Source: Clostridium tepidum | GTDB lineage: Bacteria; Bacillota; Clostridia; Clostridiales; Clostridiaceae | Assembly: GCF_002008345.1 (NCBI RefSeq) | Contig: NZ_MRAE01000009.1 | Location: forward strand, 1 to 64,000 | Length of the DNA stretch: 64,000 bases | Direction: 5' to 3' | In this document: one piece after another, positions 34,257-43,056 of the stretch | Layout of the letters: each line of letters opens with the position of its first letter | Numbering within the stretch: position 1 is the stretch's first letter | The notes under the pieces: model-generated | What the model saw: the letters and a program-made list of their open reading frames with translations, nothing else | What the model was told of the DNA's origin: nothing | Databases searched by the model: none | Position numbers and translations under genes: made by a program

Positions 34257-34499
34257 AAATAATGCCCTCCTTTAAAAATCAAAAAATATAAATTAATATT
34301 CATTAAAATATTTAAGTTCTTTATTCTTAATTCTTAAATTTGAAAACAAGTTTTTTCTATTTACACTAATTTCTCTTGTTTCATTTAAGCAATTACTATA
34401 TAATAATTTACGAACGTTAAATATATTTAATGTTAGTTTGATTTTATTTTACTTTTGTTAATTATAATTGTCAATACCATTATAGGAGGATATACCCTT

Positions 34500-35051
34500 A
34501 TGAATATAAATTCTATTATTGCTGAAAACCTAAAAACCCTTCGCACTGAAAGAAATTTAAGTTTAGGTCAACTGTCTGAGCTATGTAGTATAAGTAAAGT
34601 CATGCTATCTCAAATTGAAAAAGGTGATACTAATCCAACCATAAATACCTTATGGAAAATAGCTAAGGGATTGAAAGTTCCTTATACTTCATTACTTGAA
34701 CAAAAAGAAAATAACACCCATATTATAAAAAAAAATGAGATTGAGCCTCAATTTACTGAAGAAGGACACTATAGAGTATATTGTTATTATACTAGTACAC
34801 CTTATCGTAATTTTGAACTTTTTCAAATTGAAATTGATGAAGGTTGCTCTTATAAATCTATAGGACATTCTAAAAAATGTGAAGAATATATTATGGTTTT
34901 AGAAGGTGAATTAACATTAAAAATAAATGACGAAACTTATAAATTAACTTCCGATGATTCAATAAGTTTTTCTGCCTCTAATCAACATTCATATATTAAT
35001 AGTGGGAATGGAACATTAAAAGCTACAATAACAAATTTTTATCCTGCCTAA
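34500..35051 (+). CDS. XRE-family regulator with C-terminal cupin domain
   Basis: A 183-residue regulator: HTH_3 at about 5-60 (LKTLRTERNLSLGQLSELC, VMLSQIEKGDTNPTINTLWK) and a cupin barrel at about 105-180 (YIMVLEGELTLKI, DSISFSASNQHSYINSG). The ATG at 34500 is chosen because TAGGAGG lies nine bases upstream; the frame is open from 34455 but without a ribosome site. It lies between the divergent HD gene and the convergent amine oxidase gene and may control either, probably by binding an amino acid or amine; that is inference. Confidence 0.88.
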   Translation: MNINSIIAENLKTLRTERNLSLGQLSELCSISKVMLSQIEKGDTNPTINTLWKIAKGLKVPYTSLLEQKENNTHIIKKNEIEPQFTEEGHYRVYCYYTSTPYRNFELFQIEIDEGCSYKSIGHSKKCEEYIMVLEGELTLKINDETYKLTSDDSISFSASNQHSYINSGNGTLKATITNFYPA

Positions 35052-35065
35052 TAATTAAGCAGGAT
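35041..35065. terminator. Weak hairpin between regulator and amine oxidase genes
   Basis: ATCCTGC-N11-GCAGGAT includes the end of the regulator gene. No T run follows on the + strand. Confidence 0.45.
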
Positions 35066-35080
35066 AACTAATTTATATAC

Positions 35081-36805
35081 CTATTTATTTAACTTATATT
35101 TATAATGCTCTGCTATTTTATTAGCTGCTTCCATACCGGTACTTAAAGCTCCTTGAATCCAACCATGGGTTTGTGATATATGTTCACCAGCAAAATATAC
35201 TCTATCATCATACTCTGACTGCTCTGATGCATATGCAAAAAGATTTTGTTGTTCTTCCCTGTAATGAGTAATTCCTCCATAAAACCCTTGCTCATTATCC
35301 CATTGTATTGTTTCATAAGACTCTACTATTGAATCAAGATACCCTTTAGGTAAATCATGTACCTTTTCAATCTGTCTTTTTATTAATTCTACTCTTATCT
35401 TTTCATCTATATTGCCTAGCCGTATAGCATCAAGATTTAAATTATAGGATGCTAAAAGAACCCCTGCACTATCCTGTAATTTATAATTTTTATGTTTCTT
35501 TATATTTTTACCAGTATTTATATTTTGTCTGATAGAATAATTAGGATACCATATACTTGATATTATTAAATCTGTCCTAGAACTTCCACCTATTATTCTC
35601 TCATTTTTATTTCCTTCTTCCCAAAAACTATTATTACATAGAAGTATCGTTTTTTGAGCTGATTCATAACCTAATTCTTTAATTGCTTGCATTTTTTCTG
35701 GTGTAAACTTAGGATATACTTCTACACTTCGAAGACTTGAAAATGGTATTGCACAAATTATATAATCAAAATCTTTACAATATGTTTCTAAAGTTTTTTC
35801 TTCTCTGTATTTAATTCTAACTTTATTTTTTTCGTCAATTTTATATATACCAGTTACTGTTCGTCCATTCATCCATTTTACTTTTCCTAACTTAGAATTT
35901 GATATGCTTTTATACTCTTTAGGATTTTTAGATATTAATGAATTATAAAAAGATACAGGTAATTTAGATAATCCTCCCTTTATATAATATCTATAATAAT
36001 CATTTACACTGTATTGCTCTTGTAAATTTTCAATATAACTACCATAGTAAACATAACCTACAGCTGGAGCTAAATAGGATAATAATTCTATAGCTCCTTC
36101 ACTTAAGCCTTTACTTTTCATAATTTTTCTTGTACTTATAGCTCCTAATTCTTTTATCTTTGGCGAATATTCTTTTTTTATCTGCAATAATTCTTTTCTT
36201 GTACTACTATCAAGATTATACAATTCACTTTCTAATGCATAACTCAAAATTTCTTGCCATGGTATCTTTTTTTCAAAGGTAGATAAATTGAATTCTGGAT
36301 ATATCTTCTTCATTACATTTCTACCATATGGATCATTTCTTACTCGTTTATTTCTAATATATATAATGGCATTTTCATTTTCTTGAACAAAGGGTCTAGT
36401 TTCTAATCCAAAAATATCTATATAATGCCAAGTTGTTTCATGACTTACAGGTATACGCATAGCTCCAAGTTCACCATACAAATTTCTATCTCTATCAAAA
36501 TAATACGAATATATCCTTCCTCCAATTCGTTTCTTTTGCTTTTCAAAAATCGTTATATCAAAACCAAGCTTTCTAAGTTCAAATGCAGAGGATAATCCTG
36601 CAACGCCTCCACCTATTATTCCAATCTTAGTTCCTTTACCTTTACCTGGAGGAATAATATCTGTAATCTCTTTCTTAGGGCTAAGCAATTCTCTTATATT
36701 ATTATAATCTTCTATTCTATCTACTTCTTCTAATACTGACTTTAGCATATTATTTCTTTCCTCATAAGTTGGATTATTAGGTTGTATAAATTTATTTACA
36801 CTCAA
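35081..36805 (-). CDS. FAD-dependent amine oxidase (L-amino acid/monoamine oxidase family)
   Basis: A 574-residue flavoenzyme that oxidises amines or amino acids. Residues about 60-95 form the dinucleotide-binding motif (IGIIGGGVAGLSSAFEL, IFEKQKKRIGGRIYS), GELGAMRIPVS contacts flavin, and the C-terminus has the FAD-closing motif YFAGEHISQTHGWIQGALSTG. No signal peptide. The frame starts at TTG 36814; the TTG at 36805 is better spaced from AAGGGG. The transposon end lies about 85 bases upstream, so the native promoter region has been cut off or replaced. The substrate is unknown; the regulator next door suggests an inducible catabolic gene. Confidence 0.9.
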   Translation of the reverse strand: MSVNKFIQPNNPTYEERNNMLKSVLEEVDRIEDYNNIRELLSPKKEITDIIPPGKGKGTKIGIIGGGVAGLSSAFELRKLGFDITIFEKQKKRIGGRIYSYYFDRDRNLYGELGAMRIPVSHETTWHYIDIFGLETRPFVQENENAIIYIRNKRVRNDPYGRNVMKKIYPEFNLSTFEKKIPWQEILSYALESELYNLDSSTRKELLQIKKEYSPKIKELGAISTRKIMKSKGLSEGAIELLSYLAPAVGYVYYGSYIENLQEQYSVNDYYRYYIKGGLSKLPVSFYNSLISKNPKEYKSISNSKLGKVKWMNGRTVTGIYKIDEKNKVRIKYREEKTLETYCKDFDYIICAIPFSSLRSVEVYPKFTPEKMQAIKELGYESAQKTILLCNNSFWEEGNKNERIIGGSSRTDLIISSIWYPNYSIRQNINTGKNIKKHKNYKLQDSAGVLLASYNLNLDAIRLGNIDEKIRVELIKRQIEKVHDLPKGYLDSIVESYETIQWDNEQGFYGGITHYREEQQNLFAYASEQSEYDDRVYFAGEHISQTHGWIQGALSTGMEAANKIAEHYKYKLNK

Positions 36806-37002
36806 GCAGTTCAACCCCTTAAATTATTCTTATCATTAATAACCTTTTTATATTTTTATATTAAACAAAGTATAAATTTCTAATTATCTTTTTATATTTT
36901 CTTAAATGCTCGTAAAGCCTTATTCTATGTGCTTTCGAGTATTTTTACTGTAGGAAGATACTTCACGTTTCTTTGCATATTTCCTCATGTCTTAGCTGTC
37001 AG

Positions 37003-37025
37003 AAGTGGTAAATAAGTAGTAAATT
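37003..37025. repeat. Int arm-site repeat (DR2 type), right end
   Basis: AAGTGGTAAATAAGTAGTAAA plus TT. A nearly identical 23-base copy lies at 54708-54730 in the same orientation. In Tn916 such direct repeats bind the N-terminal domain of integrase. Confidence 0.8.
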
Positions 37026-37036
37026 CATTTGTACTA

Positions 37037-38254
37037 CTAAGCAACAAGACGCTCCTGTTGCTTCTCTTTATTCAAGCGTTTCATTTCTGCCATTGCAGAA
37101 TCGAATGTTGCATGTGCGTAATAGTTCAGCGTCATGGCTATATTAGCATGTCCCATAATGTACTGTAATGCCTTTGGATTCATTCCTGCATTTGCATAGT
37201 TGGTACAGAATGTATGTCGCAAACTATGTGGAGTGATGTGTGGCAATTTATCCTCGTTATACTTATTGTATTTCTTAACAAGACCTTTCATCATGCCGTT
37301 GTAATCACTTGCCACTTTTGGATAGTTCTTTCTATTAAGAAAGAGGAAATCACTATATCCATCAATCTCAACACGCTTATCATTCTTTCGATTCGCTAAC
37401 ACTCGCTTAAATGCTTGATAGGCTTCTTCAACCATAGGAACTTGACGTTCGCCACTTTTGGTCTTTGGTGTTTCAATGTAGTACCCAATTTCAGTATCTC
37501 TCAATAGCTGATGGTCTATATTGACAAGACGATTCTCAAAATCTAAATCTGGAAGTGTCAAACCACCAAACTCTGAAATACGAAGACCTGTTTTTAAGAG
37601 TATCAGAATTTCATCATAATTTTTGCTGTAGGTTTTATCAGCTTTTGCAAAGGCTAACAGTTTTTCTTCCTGTTCTTCTGTTAGTACGGTCTTAGGGACA
37701 GTATCATCATCAAGAACTGCTTTCAGTTGAAAGTCAAATGGATTCTTCCGAACACAATCATCTTGTATAGCAATATAGAATGAAGCCTTTAAAGAACGTT
37801 TGTAGTTATTGATGGTTTGATAAGCATAACCATTTTCACTCATTCTAATAGCCCATTCTTTAGCGTCTGATGGCTTAATACTGTCAATACTTCTTACACC
37901 TAACTTGTCTTTCTTCAAAATATCCATAAGATATTTGCGTCCAGTTTCAGTGTTTTTTCTAACCTTTGGTCTTTGAGCGTTCTGTTTTGCGTAAAGCTGG
38001 CAGAGTGTCATTTTCTTTCCTACAACATCAATACCATCATGAATGTCTTTCTGTAACTCTGCGATTTTCTCTCTAAGTGAGATACAATCACGCTTTCCTG
38101 CTGGTACTCGGTCTGTAGCCACAAGTTTCCACGAGTAAACAAATTGCGGTTCTCCAAATGAATCTATATATTTGTATAAGTATCTTCCGTCTTTTCGTTG
38201 GCTCTCTCCAGTCTTTAAGATTCGACCTTTATTGTCACGTCTTTTTTCTGACAT
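37037..38254 (-). CDS. int: Tn916 integrase (tyrosine recombinase)
   Basis: Catalyses excision and integration. The 405 residues match Tn916 Int: arm-binding N-terminus (EKRRDNKGRILKTGESQRKD), SAM-like core-binding domain (about 85-170) and catalytic domain with the Arg in TGLRISEF (about 225), HxLRH in PHSLRHTFC, MGHANIAMT and the nucleophile Tyr in NYYAHAT (379). Intact. ATG follows AAAGGAAAGGAGCAAATGCC. It lies downstream of xis at the right end of the element. Confidence 0.98.
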   Translation of the reverse strand: MSEKRRDNKGRILKTGESQRKDGRYLYKYIDSFGEPQFVYSWKLVATDRVPAGKRDCISLREKIAELQKDIHDGIDVVGKKMTLCQLYAKQNAQRPKVRKNTETGRKYLMDILKKDKLGVRSIDSIKPSDAKEWAIRMSENGYAYQTINNYKRSLKASFYIAIQDDCVRKNPFDFQLKAVLDDDTVPKTVLTEEQEEKLLAFAKADKTYSKNYDEILILLKTGLRISEFGGLTLPDLDFENRLVNIDHQLLRDTEIGYYIETPKTKSGERQVPMVEEAYQAFKRVLANRKNDKRVEIDGYSDFLFLNRKNYPKVASDYNGMMKGLVKKYNKYNEDKLPHITPHSLRHTFCTNYANAGMNPKALQYIMGHANIAMTLNYYAHATFDSAMAEMKRLNKEKQQERLVA

Positions 38255-38335
38255 GGCATTTGCTCCTTTCCTTTATGGAAAGAGCCTTGATACGACTTAA
38301 TACTATTTTATCATATACAAGACCCTTTGGCGACG

Positions 38336-38539
38336 CTAGATTGCGTCCAATGTATCTATAATTTTTTCAAATTGTTTTCGTTTAATCTGAATACGATTGC
38401 CATTCATAATCAGCCAATTTGCATTTTTATTTTCCTCTGCCAAGCGTCGTAGCTTGTTTTCGCCAATACGAAAATATTTTGACGCTTCTTCAATGGTTAG
38501 GGTATAACGTTCCCAAATAGGAATGTCAGTCTGCTTCAT
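38336..38539 (-). CDS. xis: Tn916 excisionase
   Basis: A 67-residue winged-helix protein identical in form to Tn916 Xis ([20 protein letters not shown], then a basic C-terminus with [10 protein letters not shown]). It bends DNA at the ends and stimulates excision. ATG follows AAGGAGGATTTT. 81 bases before int, probably cotranscribed. Confidence 0.97.
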
Positions 38540-38999
38540 AAAATCCTCCTTTCCAAATCACTTATTTGGATTTCATAAAAGTTGTTTTACCAGCAATCGA
38601 ACAGCTTTAGCAAAGCTCACGGGAGTTCCACCCCTGCATGGTTCTCATGTAGCCATACTCATTGCCTGCGACGGTTTTATCACGCTCGGACTATTGACTG
38701 TATGGGAGTATCATTATCACGATAAGAATGTCGTTGCAGGCAATCCTGCTAAAGATTGCTTCTCGGATCACTAACATGAATCGCTCGCTATCTTTATAAG
38801 ATAGGTCATGGCGGTTAGTTCCGTTGGCTCTTTTCTTATCGAAACGTATTCGATTACTTTTATTCAGTTTTCAAAGAACAATGGCTCGTTAGCCTATCAA
38901 AACACATTGAAAGCTCAATATGCTTTGGTGGAATAACAAACCTCCCTGTTCGGGAAGCGTGGAATGGTTTAGCACGCTTCCACGAAAGGAGAGAGGATA
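38540..38999. other. Non-coding region between xis and orf8 with inverted repeats
   Basis: Contains ATTGCCTGC...GCAGGCAAT (about 38661-38746) and GGAAGCGTG...CACGCTTCC (38953-38981). The second lies just past the orf8 stop and can act as a hairpin that limits readthrough into xis-int. The small + strand frame 38523-38774 corresponds to what was once called orf5; I do not support it as a gene. Confidence 0.6.
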
Positions 39000-39230
39000 T
39001 TACTTAATTTCAAATGACAAAATCTTTGTAATCAGTCTGGTTTCCATTCTTCCACGTAAGACTTCATCAACGACCATACTTTGATTGCCATATTCATCTT
39101 TCATAAGTCGTAGGGAACGCTTCGTTATGTACCCTCTGTAATGATGTAGAATCTGGTTAATCGCTTCGGTATCGCCATCTGTTGCCTTTACAATGAGAGG
39201 AAAGGGAATCATAGGATATTGTGTTTTCAT
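39000..39230 (-). CDS. orf8: Tn916 Orf8, helix-turn-helix accessory regulator
   Basis: A 76-residue protein (PLIVKATDGDTEAINQILHHY, YGNQSMVVDEVLRG) of the HTH_16/YvlB-like type found downstream of orf7 in Tn916 elements. Together with Orf7 it activates transcription through the excision/transfer genes when tet(M) transcription runs through. Its ATG overlaps the orf7 stop by 4 bases. Confidence 0.93.
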   Translation of the reverse strand: MKTQYPMIPFPLIVKATDGDTEAINQILHHYRGYITKRSLRLMKDEYGNQSMVVDEVLRGRMETRLITKILSFEIK

Positions 39231-39649
39231 TCTTCAAATTCCTCCATAAACTTTTTAATTAAGGCTAGTCCACTGGTTCTATGCCGATAGACAGTAGAAC
39301 GGTTCAATTTCAACAGGTCTGCAATTTCTGAATCGCTCATGTCCATAAAGTAAAACAGCAGTAGAATTTCACGTTTCTTGTCTGGCAACTCACGTAATGC
39401 TTCACTCAACAAATCATTTTCAACGCCTACTGATAACCCATTGAGTGTAAAAATCTGAAAGTCAGTTGAATAGTTATCTGTTGTCGCAAACTGGCTAACA
39501 AGATAATCGCCAACATCCGAAAAGGACACCTCACGCTTTGCAATCCTTGAAAGATAAAGCATATAATTCTTTCGCTCGTCTTCCATAGCACGTTTACAGA
39601 TATAGTCAAACTGATTTTCTATTGTGGTCTGAAAAGAAGATGGTTTCAT
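39227..39649 (-). CDS. orf7: Tn916 Orf7, sigma-factor-like regulator
   Basis: A 140-residue sigma-70 region 4-like protein: LPDKKREILLLFYFMDMSDSEIADLLKLNRSTVYRHR is an ECF-type region 4 (about 90-125). It activates the orf7-orf8-xis-int transcript after tetracycline induction. The ATG at 39649 follows GGGGTGAGAAAC; the GTG at 39658 overlaps that ribosome site. Confidence 0.94.
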   Translation of the reverse strand: MKPSSFQTTIENQFDYICKRAMEDERKNYMLYLSRIAKREVSFSDVGDYLVSQFATTDNYSTDFQIFTLNGLSVGVENDLLSEALRELPDKKREILLLFYFMDMSDSEIADLLKLNRSTVYRHRTSGLALIKKFMEEFEE

Positions 39650-39930
39650 GTTTCTCACCCCCTTTCTGTCTAGGAAAGGAAGTGAGCCTTGCTCGTTTAT
39701 CTCCTTTCACTCTTAGTCCCAATGTGAAAGGGGGATTTGTTGCATTACTGATAAATAAACTTTGTAAAAAAGTTCTGAATAGCCAAAAAAGCATATAAAC
39801 AGATTTATTTCTCTGTTTACATGCTTCTGTTATTCTATCTATATGATTTATAAAACCACATTGGTGGACGTACTTATCTATTGCAGATAGACGACTTTTT
39901 TTGACAAGAACCCAATGTAAGGAAATTTAT

Positions 39931-39994
39931 TGTATATGATGTACTTCATGGCGACGTTGACCTCCAACAAACCGCCATTTGGAAGTAATATACA
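39931..39994. repeat. Inverted repeat upstream of orf7
   Basis: TGTATATGATGTACTTCATGGCG pairs with CGCCATTTGGAAGTAATATACA in the form of a long imperfect stem. It probably acts as attenuator or regulator-binding site between tet(M)/orf9 and orf7. Confidence 0.65.
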
Positions 39995-40013
39995 ATATTT
40001 TGACAGCGTAAAT

Positions 40014-40062
40014 AGCACTACCATATAACGGTTTTTTTTATTGGCGTTTAGTAGTGCTTTTT
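40014..40062. terminator. Hairpin upstream of orf9
   Basis: AGCACTAC pairs with GTAGTGCT and TTTTTATT follows on the + strand. It may stop transcripts entering orf9 from the orf7 side. Confidence 0.5.
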
Positions 40063-40153
40063 ATTAAATATAAACCTATAAACCATATAACACGTTTTTC
40101 TATACCTGTTTTTAATTCAGTAGGAACAATAAAATGTATAGAGGTGGTCTACT

Positions 40154-40507
40154 ATGCGTAAAAAAGAAGATAAATATGATTTTAGAGCCTTTGGTTTAGC
40201 CATTAAAGAAGCTCGATTGAAACGAGGTTTAACTCGTGAACAAGTGGGAGCATTGATTGAAATTGACCCACGGTACTTAACTAATATTGAAAATAAAGGG
40301 CAACACCCCAGCATACAAGTTCTTTATGACCTTGTATCGTTACTTCATGTTTCCGTTGATGAATTTTTCTTACCTGCTAATAACTTGGTAAAAAGCACCC
40401 GACGATTACAGATAGAGAAATACATGGATAGCTTTACAGACAAAGAACTATCCTTAATGGAATCTTTAGCCAGCGGTATCAACGAAGCAAGAAACATCGA
40501 AGACTAA
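40154..40507 (+). CDS. orf9: Tn916 Orf9, XRE-family repressor
   Basis: A 117-residue HTH_3 protein ([40 protein letters not shown]), the only gene of the element on the + strand. In Tn916 it represses the orf7 promoter; transcripts from tet(M) produce antisense to it and relieve repression. Intact here. Confidence 0.95.
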   Translation: MRKKEDKYDFRAFGLAIKEARLKRGLTREQVGALIEIDPRYLTNIENKGQHPSIQVLYDLVSLLHVSVDEFFLPANNLVKSTRRLQIEKYMDSFTDKELSLMESLASGINEARNIED

Positions 40508-40532
40508 TTAAAAGAATCCATACATAACGGAA

Positions 40533-40577
40533 AGAGCCGATAAAATGAGATTGTATTAATCTCATTTTATCGGCTCT
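40533..40577. terminator. Bidirectional terminator between orf9 and orf6
   Basis: AGAGCCGATAAAATGAGATT and its perfect complement flank a 5-base loop. It overlaps the last codons of orf6. It lies where convergent transcription from tet(M) and orf9 meets. Confidence 0.8.
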
Positions 40578-40755
40578 GCGTCTTTGCGTCTGGCTCTGTA
40601 ATCACAGTTACTTTGAACTGCTTTATTTCAATTAAATTTTCTTGTCTGCATTTCGGACAATAGAGGGGGAATTTTTTTAATTCAGTATCTTCCCTTATCT
40701 TTAATCGTGTTTTATTTCCACATACAGGACACAATATCCACTTGTAGTTTATAAT
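40567..40755 (-). CDS. orf6: Tn916 Orf6, cysteine-rich KTR-type small protein
   Basis: About 62 residues with a zinc-ribbon-like pair of Cys pairs: ILCPVCGNKTRLKIRED and LYCPKCRQENLIEIK. It follows tet(M) in most Tn916 elements; function unknown. No ATG exists: after AAGGAGGAGATA the frame reads ATA-GTT-ATT, so I place the start at the ATT at 40755, with TTG 40734 as the alternative. The end lies inside the terminator. Confidence 0.7.
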   Translation of the reverse strand: MINYKWILCPVCGNKTRLKIREDTELKKFPLYCPKCRQENLIEIKQFKVTVITEPDAKTQSR

Positions 40756-40852
40756 AACTATCTCCTCCTTTACACTTTAATTCAAATCTTTATTAAAAAA
40801 TATTTCATCTTATTTAACAAGAAACCATATTTATATAACAACATAAAATACA

Positions 40853-42772
40853 CTAAGTTATTTTATTGAACATATATCGTACTTTATCTATCCGACTATT
40901 TGGACGACGGGGCTGGCAAACAGGTTCACCGGTAGTAACATGGTACCCTTTTAACTCTGTTAAACAAACACTACGTCCATTTGTAAAGAAAGTTAAATCA
41001 CTACGATATTCTTGAATACACCGAGCAGGGATTTCTCCACTAAGAATGACCTCATTATTTTTCAGTTGAGTGTCTACGATGTTCGCACAATATTTAGGAG
41101 CATCGTTATATGCTCGTGAAAGATATTCTTGTGGTGCATAAATTTTAAAACTAAGATATGGCTCTAACAATTCTGTTCCAGCTTTTTTTAAAACTTGTTC
41201 CAATACAATAGGAGCAAGCATCCGAAAATCTGCTGGGGTACTAACAGGGCTATAGTATAAGCCATACTTAAAACAGATTTTACAGTCCGTCACATTCCAA
41301 CCATACAATCCTTGTTCACAGCCATATCGTATCCCTTCCATAACTGCATTTTGAAACGATTGATTTAAGTATCCAAGAGAAACCGAGCTCTCATACTGTA
41401 CTCCGCTCCCTAATGGAAGCGGTGCTACAGAAAGACCAATGGAAGCCCAGAAGGGATTCGGTGGCACTTCGATGTGAATGGTATACTCTGCTTTTTTTAA
41501 CGGTCTTTCCATATAAATGACTGTAGGCTTTTTTATTTTTACCTCCACATGATACTTTTCTTGCAATAGAGCACAAGTCACTTCCATTTGTACTTTCCCT
41601 AAGAAAGAAAGTATGATTTCATGTGTCGTAGAATCCACATAATATTGTAGAAGCGGGTCACTGTCGGAGATTTCTAAAAGTGCATCAAGTAACATTTCCC
41701 TTTGTTGAGGTTTGCTCGGTTCAACAGTTGTTTGCAGCAGAGGGAGCGGATTTTCAATTCTCTCTCTCTGTGGCAATAGCTTTGTATCTCCAAGAACACT
41801 ATTTAGCTTCAAAAACTCATTTTGCAAAATAACAATTTCCCCGGAATAAGCTTTATCAATTTTACATAATTCACCATTTATTGAAGTATACATTTCTGTA
41901 ATTTTTATTTTTTCCTTTTCCGATATTCTAACCGAATCCCGCAAATGCAGGATTCCGCCATAAAGGCGTACATATGCAAGACGTTGTCTTTCTTCCGAAT
42001 ATTCAATTTTGAAGACATTTCCGCAAAGTTCAGACTTCTTTCTGTATGTTGATGAATAAAATTTATTCGTTATCACTTCTATAAGCTGCTCAATCCCTAT
42101 GTTGCTTTTTGCGCTTCCATGATAAACAGGGTACAAGGAGCAATTCTGAAATCTTCTGATTTCCTCTTGTTCGAGTTCTAATATCTCCAATGATTTCCCA
42201 AGTGTATATTTCTCCAAAAGATAATCATTTCCTTCTATTACCACATCCCATTGCTCAGGTTCCGTACAGCTCATCACACACATATTAGGGTGCAGCTCTA
42301 CTTTCTGTTTGATTATAATTTCCATAGAAAGTTTCTCTTTAATATCTTGATAAACCGTTGATAAATCAATCCCATTTTGGTCAATCTTATTGATAAAAAA
42401 GATTGTGGGAATACCCATTTTATTTAGTGCATGAAATAATATCCGAGTTTGTGCTTGTACTCCATCTCTCGCAGAAATTAGTAGGATTGCCCCATCTAAA
42501 ACTGATAACGAGCGATATACTTCTGCTAAAAAATCCATATGTCCTGGAGTATCTATGATATTTACCTTAATATCTTTCCACTGAAAAGAGGTTACTGCTG
42601 TCTGAATTGTAATTCCTCGCTGACGTTCTAAAAATGTAGTATCCGTTCTTGTTGTGCCTGTATCCACGCTTCCTGACTCCGCAATCGCTCCACTAGTATA
42701 TAGTAAGCTTTCTGTCAAAGTAGTTTTTCCTGCGTCAACATGAGCTAAAACACCTATATTAATAATTTTCAT
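40853..42772 (-). CDS. tet(M): Ribosomal protection tetracycline resistance protein Tet(M)
   Basis: A 639-residue EF-G-like GTPase that releases tetracycline from the ribosome. Intact G motifs: [13 protein letters not shown] (residues 10-22), [15 protein letters not shown]; the C-terminal domain IV loop is complete ([14 protein letters not shown]). The reading frame begins five codons earlier (MEENH), but GGAGG lies within those codons, so the start is the ATG at 42772. Compared with Tn916 Tet(M) from memory, differences cluster in the first ~270 residues and the rest is nearly identical, suggesting a mosaic allele. Confidence 0.98.
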   Translation of the reverse strand: MKIINIGVLAHVDAGKTTLTESLLYTSGAIAESGSVDTGTTRTDTTFLERQRGITIQTAVTSFQWKDIKVNIIDTPGHMDFLAEVYRSLSVLDGAILLISARDGVQAQTRILFHALNKMGIPTIFFINKIDQNGIDLSTVYQDIKEKLSMEIIIKQKVELHPNMCVMSCTEPEQWDVVIEGNDYLLEKYTLGKSLEILELEQEEIRRFQNCSLYPVYHGSAKSNIGIEQLIEVITNKFYSSTYRKKSELCGNVFKIEYSEERQRLAYVRLYGGILHLRDSVRISEKEKIKITEMYTSINGELCKIDKAYSGEIVILQNEFLKLNSVLGDTKLLPQRERIENPLPLLQTTVEPSKPQQREMLLDALLEISDSDPLLQYYVDSTTHEIILSFLGKVQMEVTCALLQEKYHVEVKIKKPTVIYMERPLKKAEYTIHIEVPPNPFWASIGLSVAPLPLGSGVQYESSVSLGYLNQSFQNAVMEGIRYGCEQGLYGWNVTDCKICFKYGLYYSPVSTPADFRMLAPIVLEQVLKKAGTELLEPYLSFKIYAPQEYLSRAYNDAPKYCANIVDTQLKNNEVILSGEIPARCIQEYRSDLTFFTNGRSVCLTELKGYHVTTGEPVCQPRRPNSRIDKVRYMFNKIT

Positions 42773-42806
42773 GTGATTTTCCTCCATTCAAAAGCCAAAA
42801 AGGCAT

Positions 42807-42841
42807 AAAAAATCCCAGTGACAGATACTCTTATCACTGGG
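42807..42841 (-). terminator. Attenuator/terminator in the tet(M) leader
   Basis: On the minus strand CCCAGTGA-loop-TCACTGGG is followed by ATTTTTTATG, 35 bases before tet(M). In Tn916 this hairpin attenuates tet(M) transcription and antibiotic slows translation of the leader to relieve it. Confidence 0.85.
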
Positions 42842-42907
42842 TACAAAAAACTAACCCCTCCTAAAAAGGGACATCTAATTATTTGTTCCCACTATCAAAT
42901 TGACAGT

Positions 42908-42931
42908 TTATTTAAGAATACCTTGCCGCAT
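42908..42931 (-). CDS. Very short leader ORF of tet(M) (MRQGILK)
   Basis: ATGCGGCAAGGTATTCTTAAA then TAA, preceded by AAAGGAGTTAATAA. Seven codons. Its translation may influence attenuator folding. The longer leader peptide orf12 of Tn916 is not present in this allele. Confidence 0.6.
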   Translation of the reverse strand: MRQGILK

Positions 42932-42954
42932 ATTTATTAACTCCTTTTATATAC

Positions 42955-43013
42955 TTATATTAACATTAGCACATAAGAGTATATTTGTAAAGATATATCC
43001 GATTTTTTGTCAA
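42955..43013 (-). promoter_or_regulatory. tet(M) promoter region
   Basis: A TTGACA (43013-43008) and a downstream TTTACA/TATACT stretch occur on the minus strand, as in the Tn916 tet(M) promoter. I cannot tell from sequence alone which hexamer pair is used. Confidence 0.6.
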
Positions 43014-43056
43014 AGGAGAACGTGGTTACAAAATAGCTATAACCATGTACTAAAAG

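Larger units (their letters stand above)
39650..40153. other. Regulatory region between orf9 and orf7
   Basis: Contains two hairpins annotated separately and the divergent promoters of orf7 (minus) and orf9 (plus). A short minus-strand frame at 39606-39794 (old orf10 position) has no ribosome site and is not called. Confidence 0.6.

Noticed and set aside
38523-38774. + strand ORF at the old Tn916 orf5 position
   Set aside because: No ribosome site, runs through inverted repeats and overlaps xis antisense.
39606-39794. Minus-strand ORF at the old orf10 position
   Set aside because: No ribosome site and overlaps the start of orf7 in another frame.
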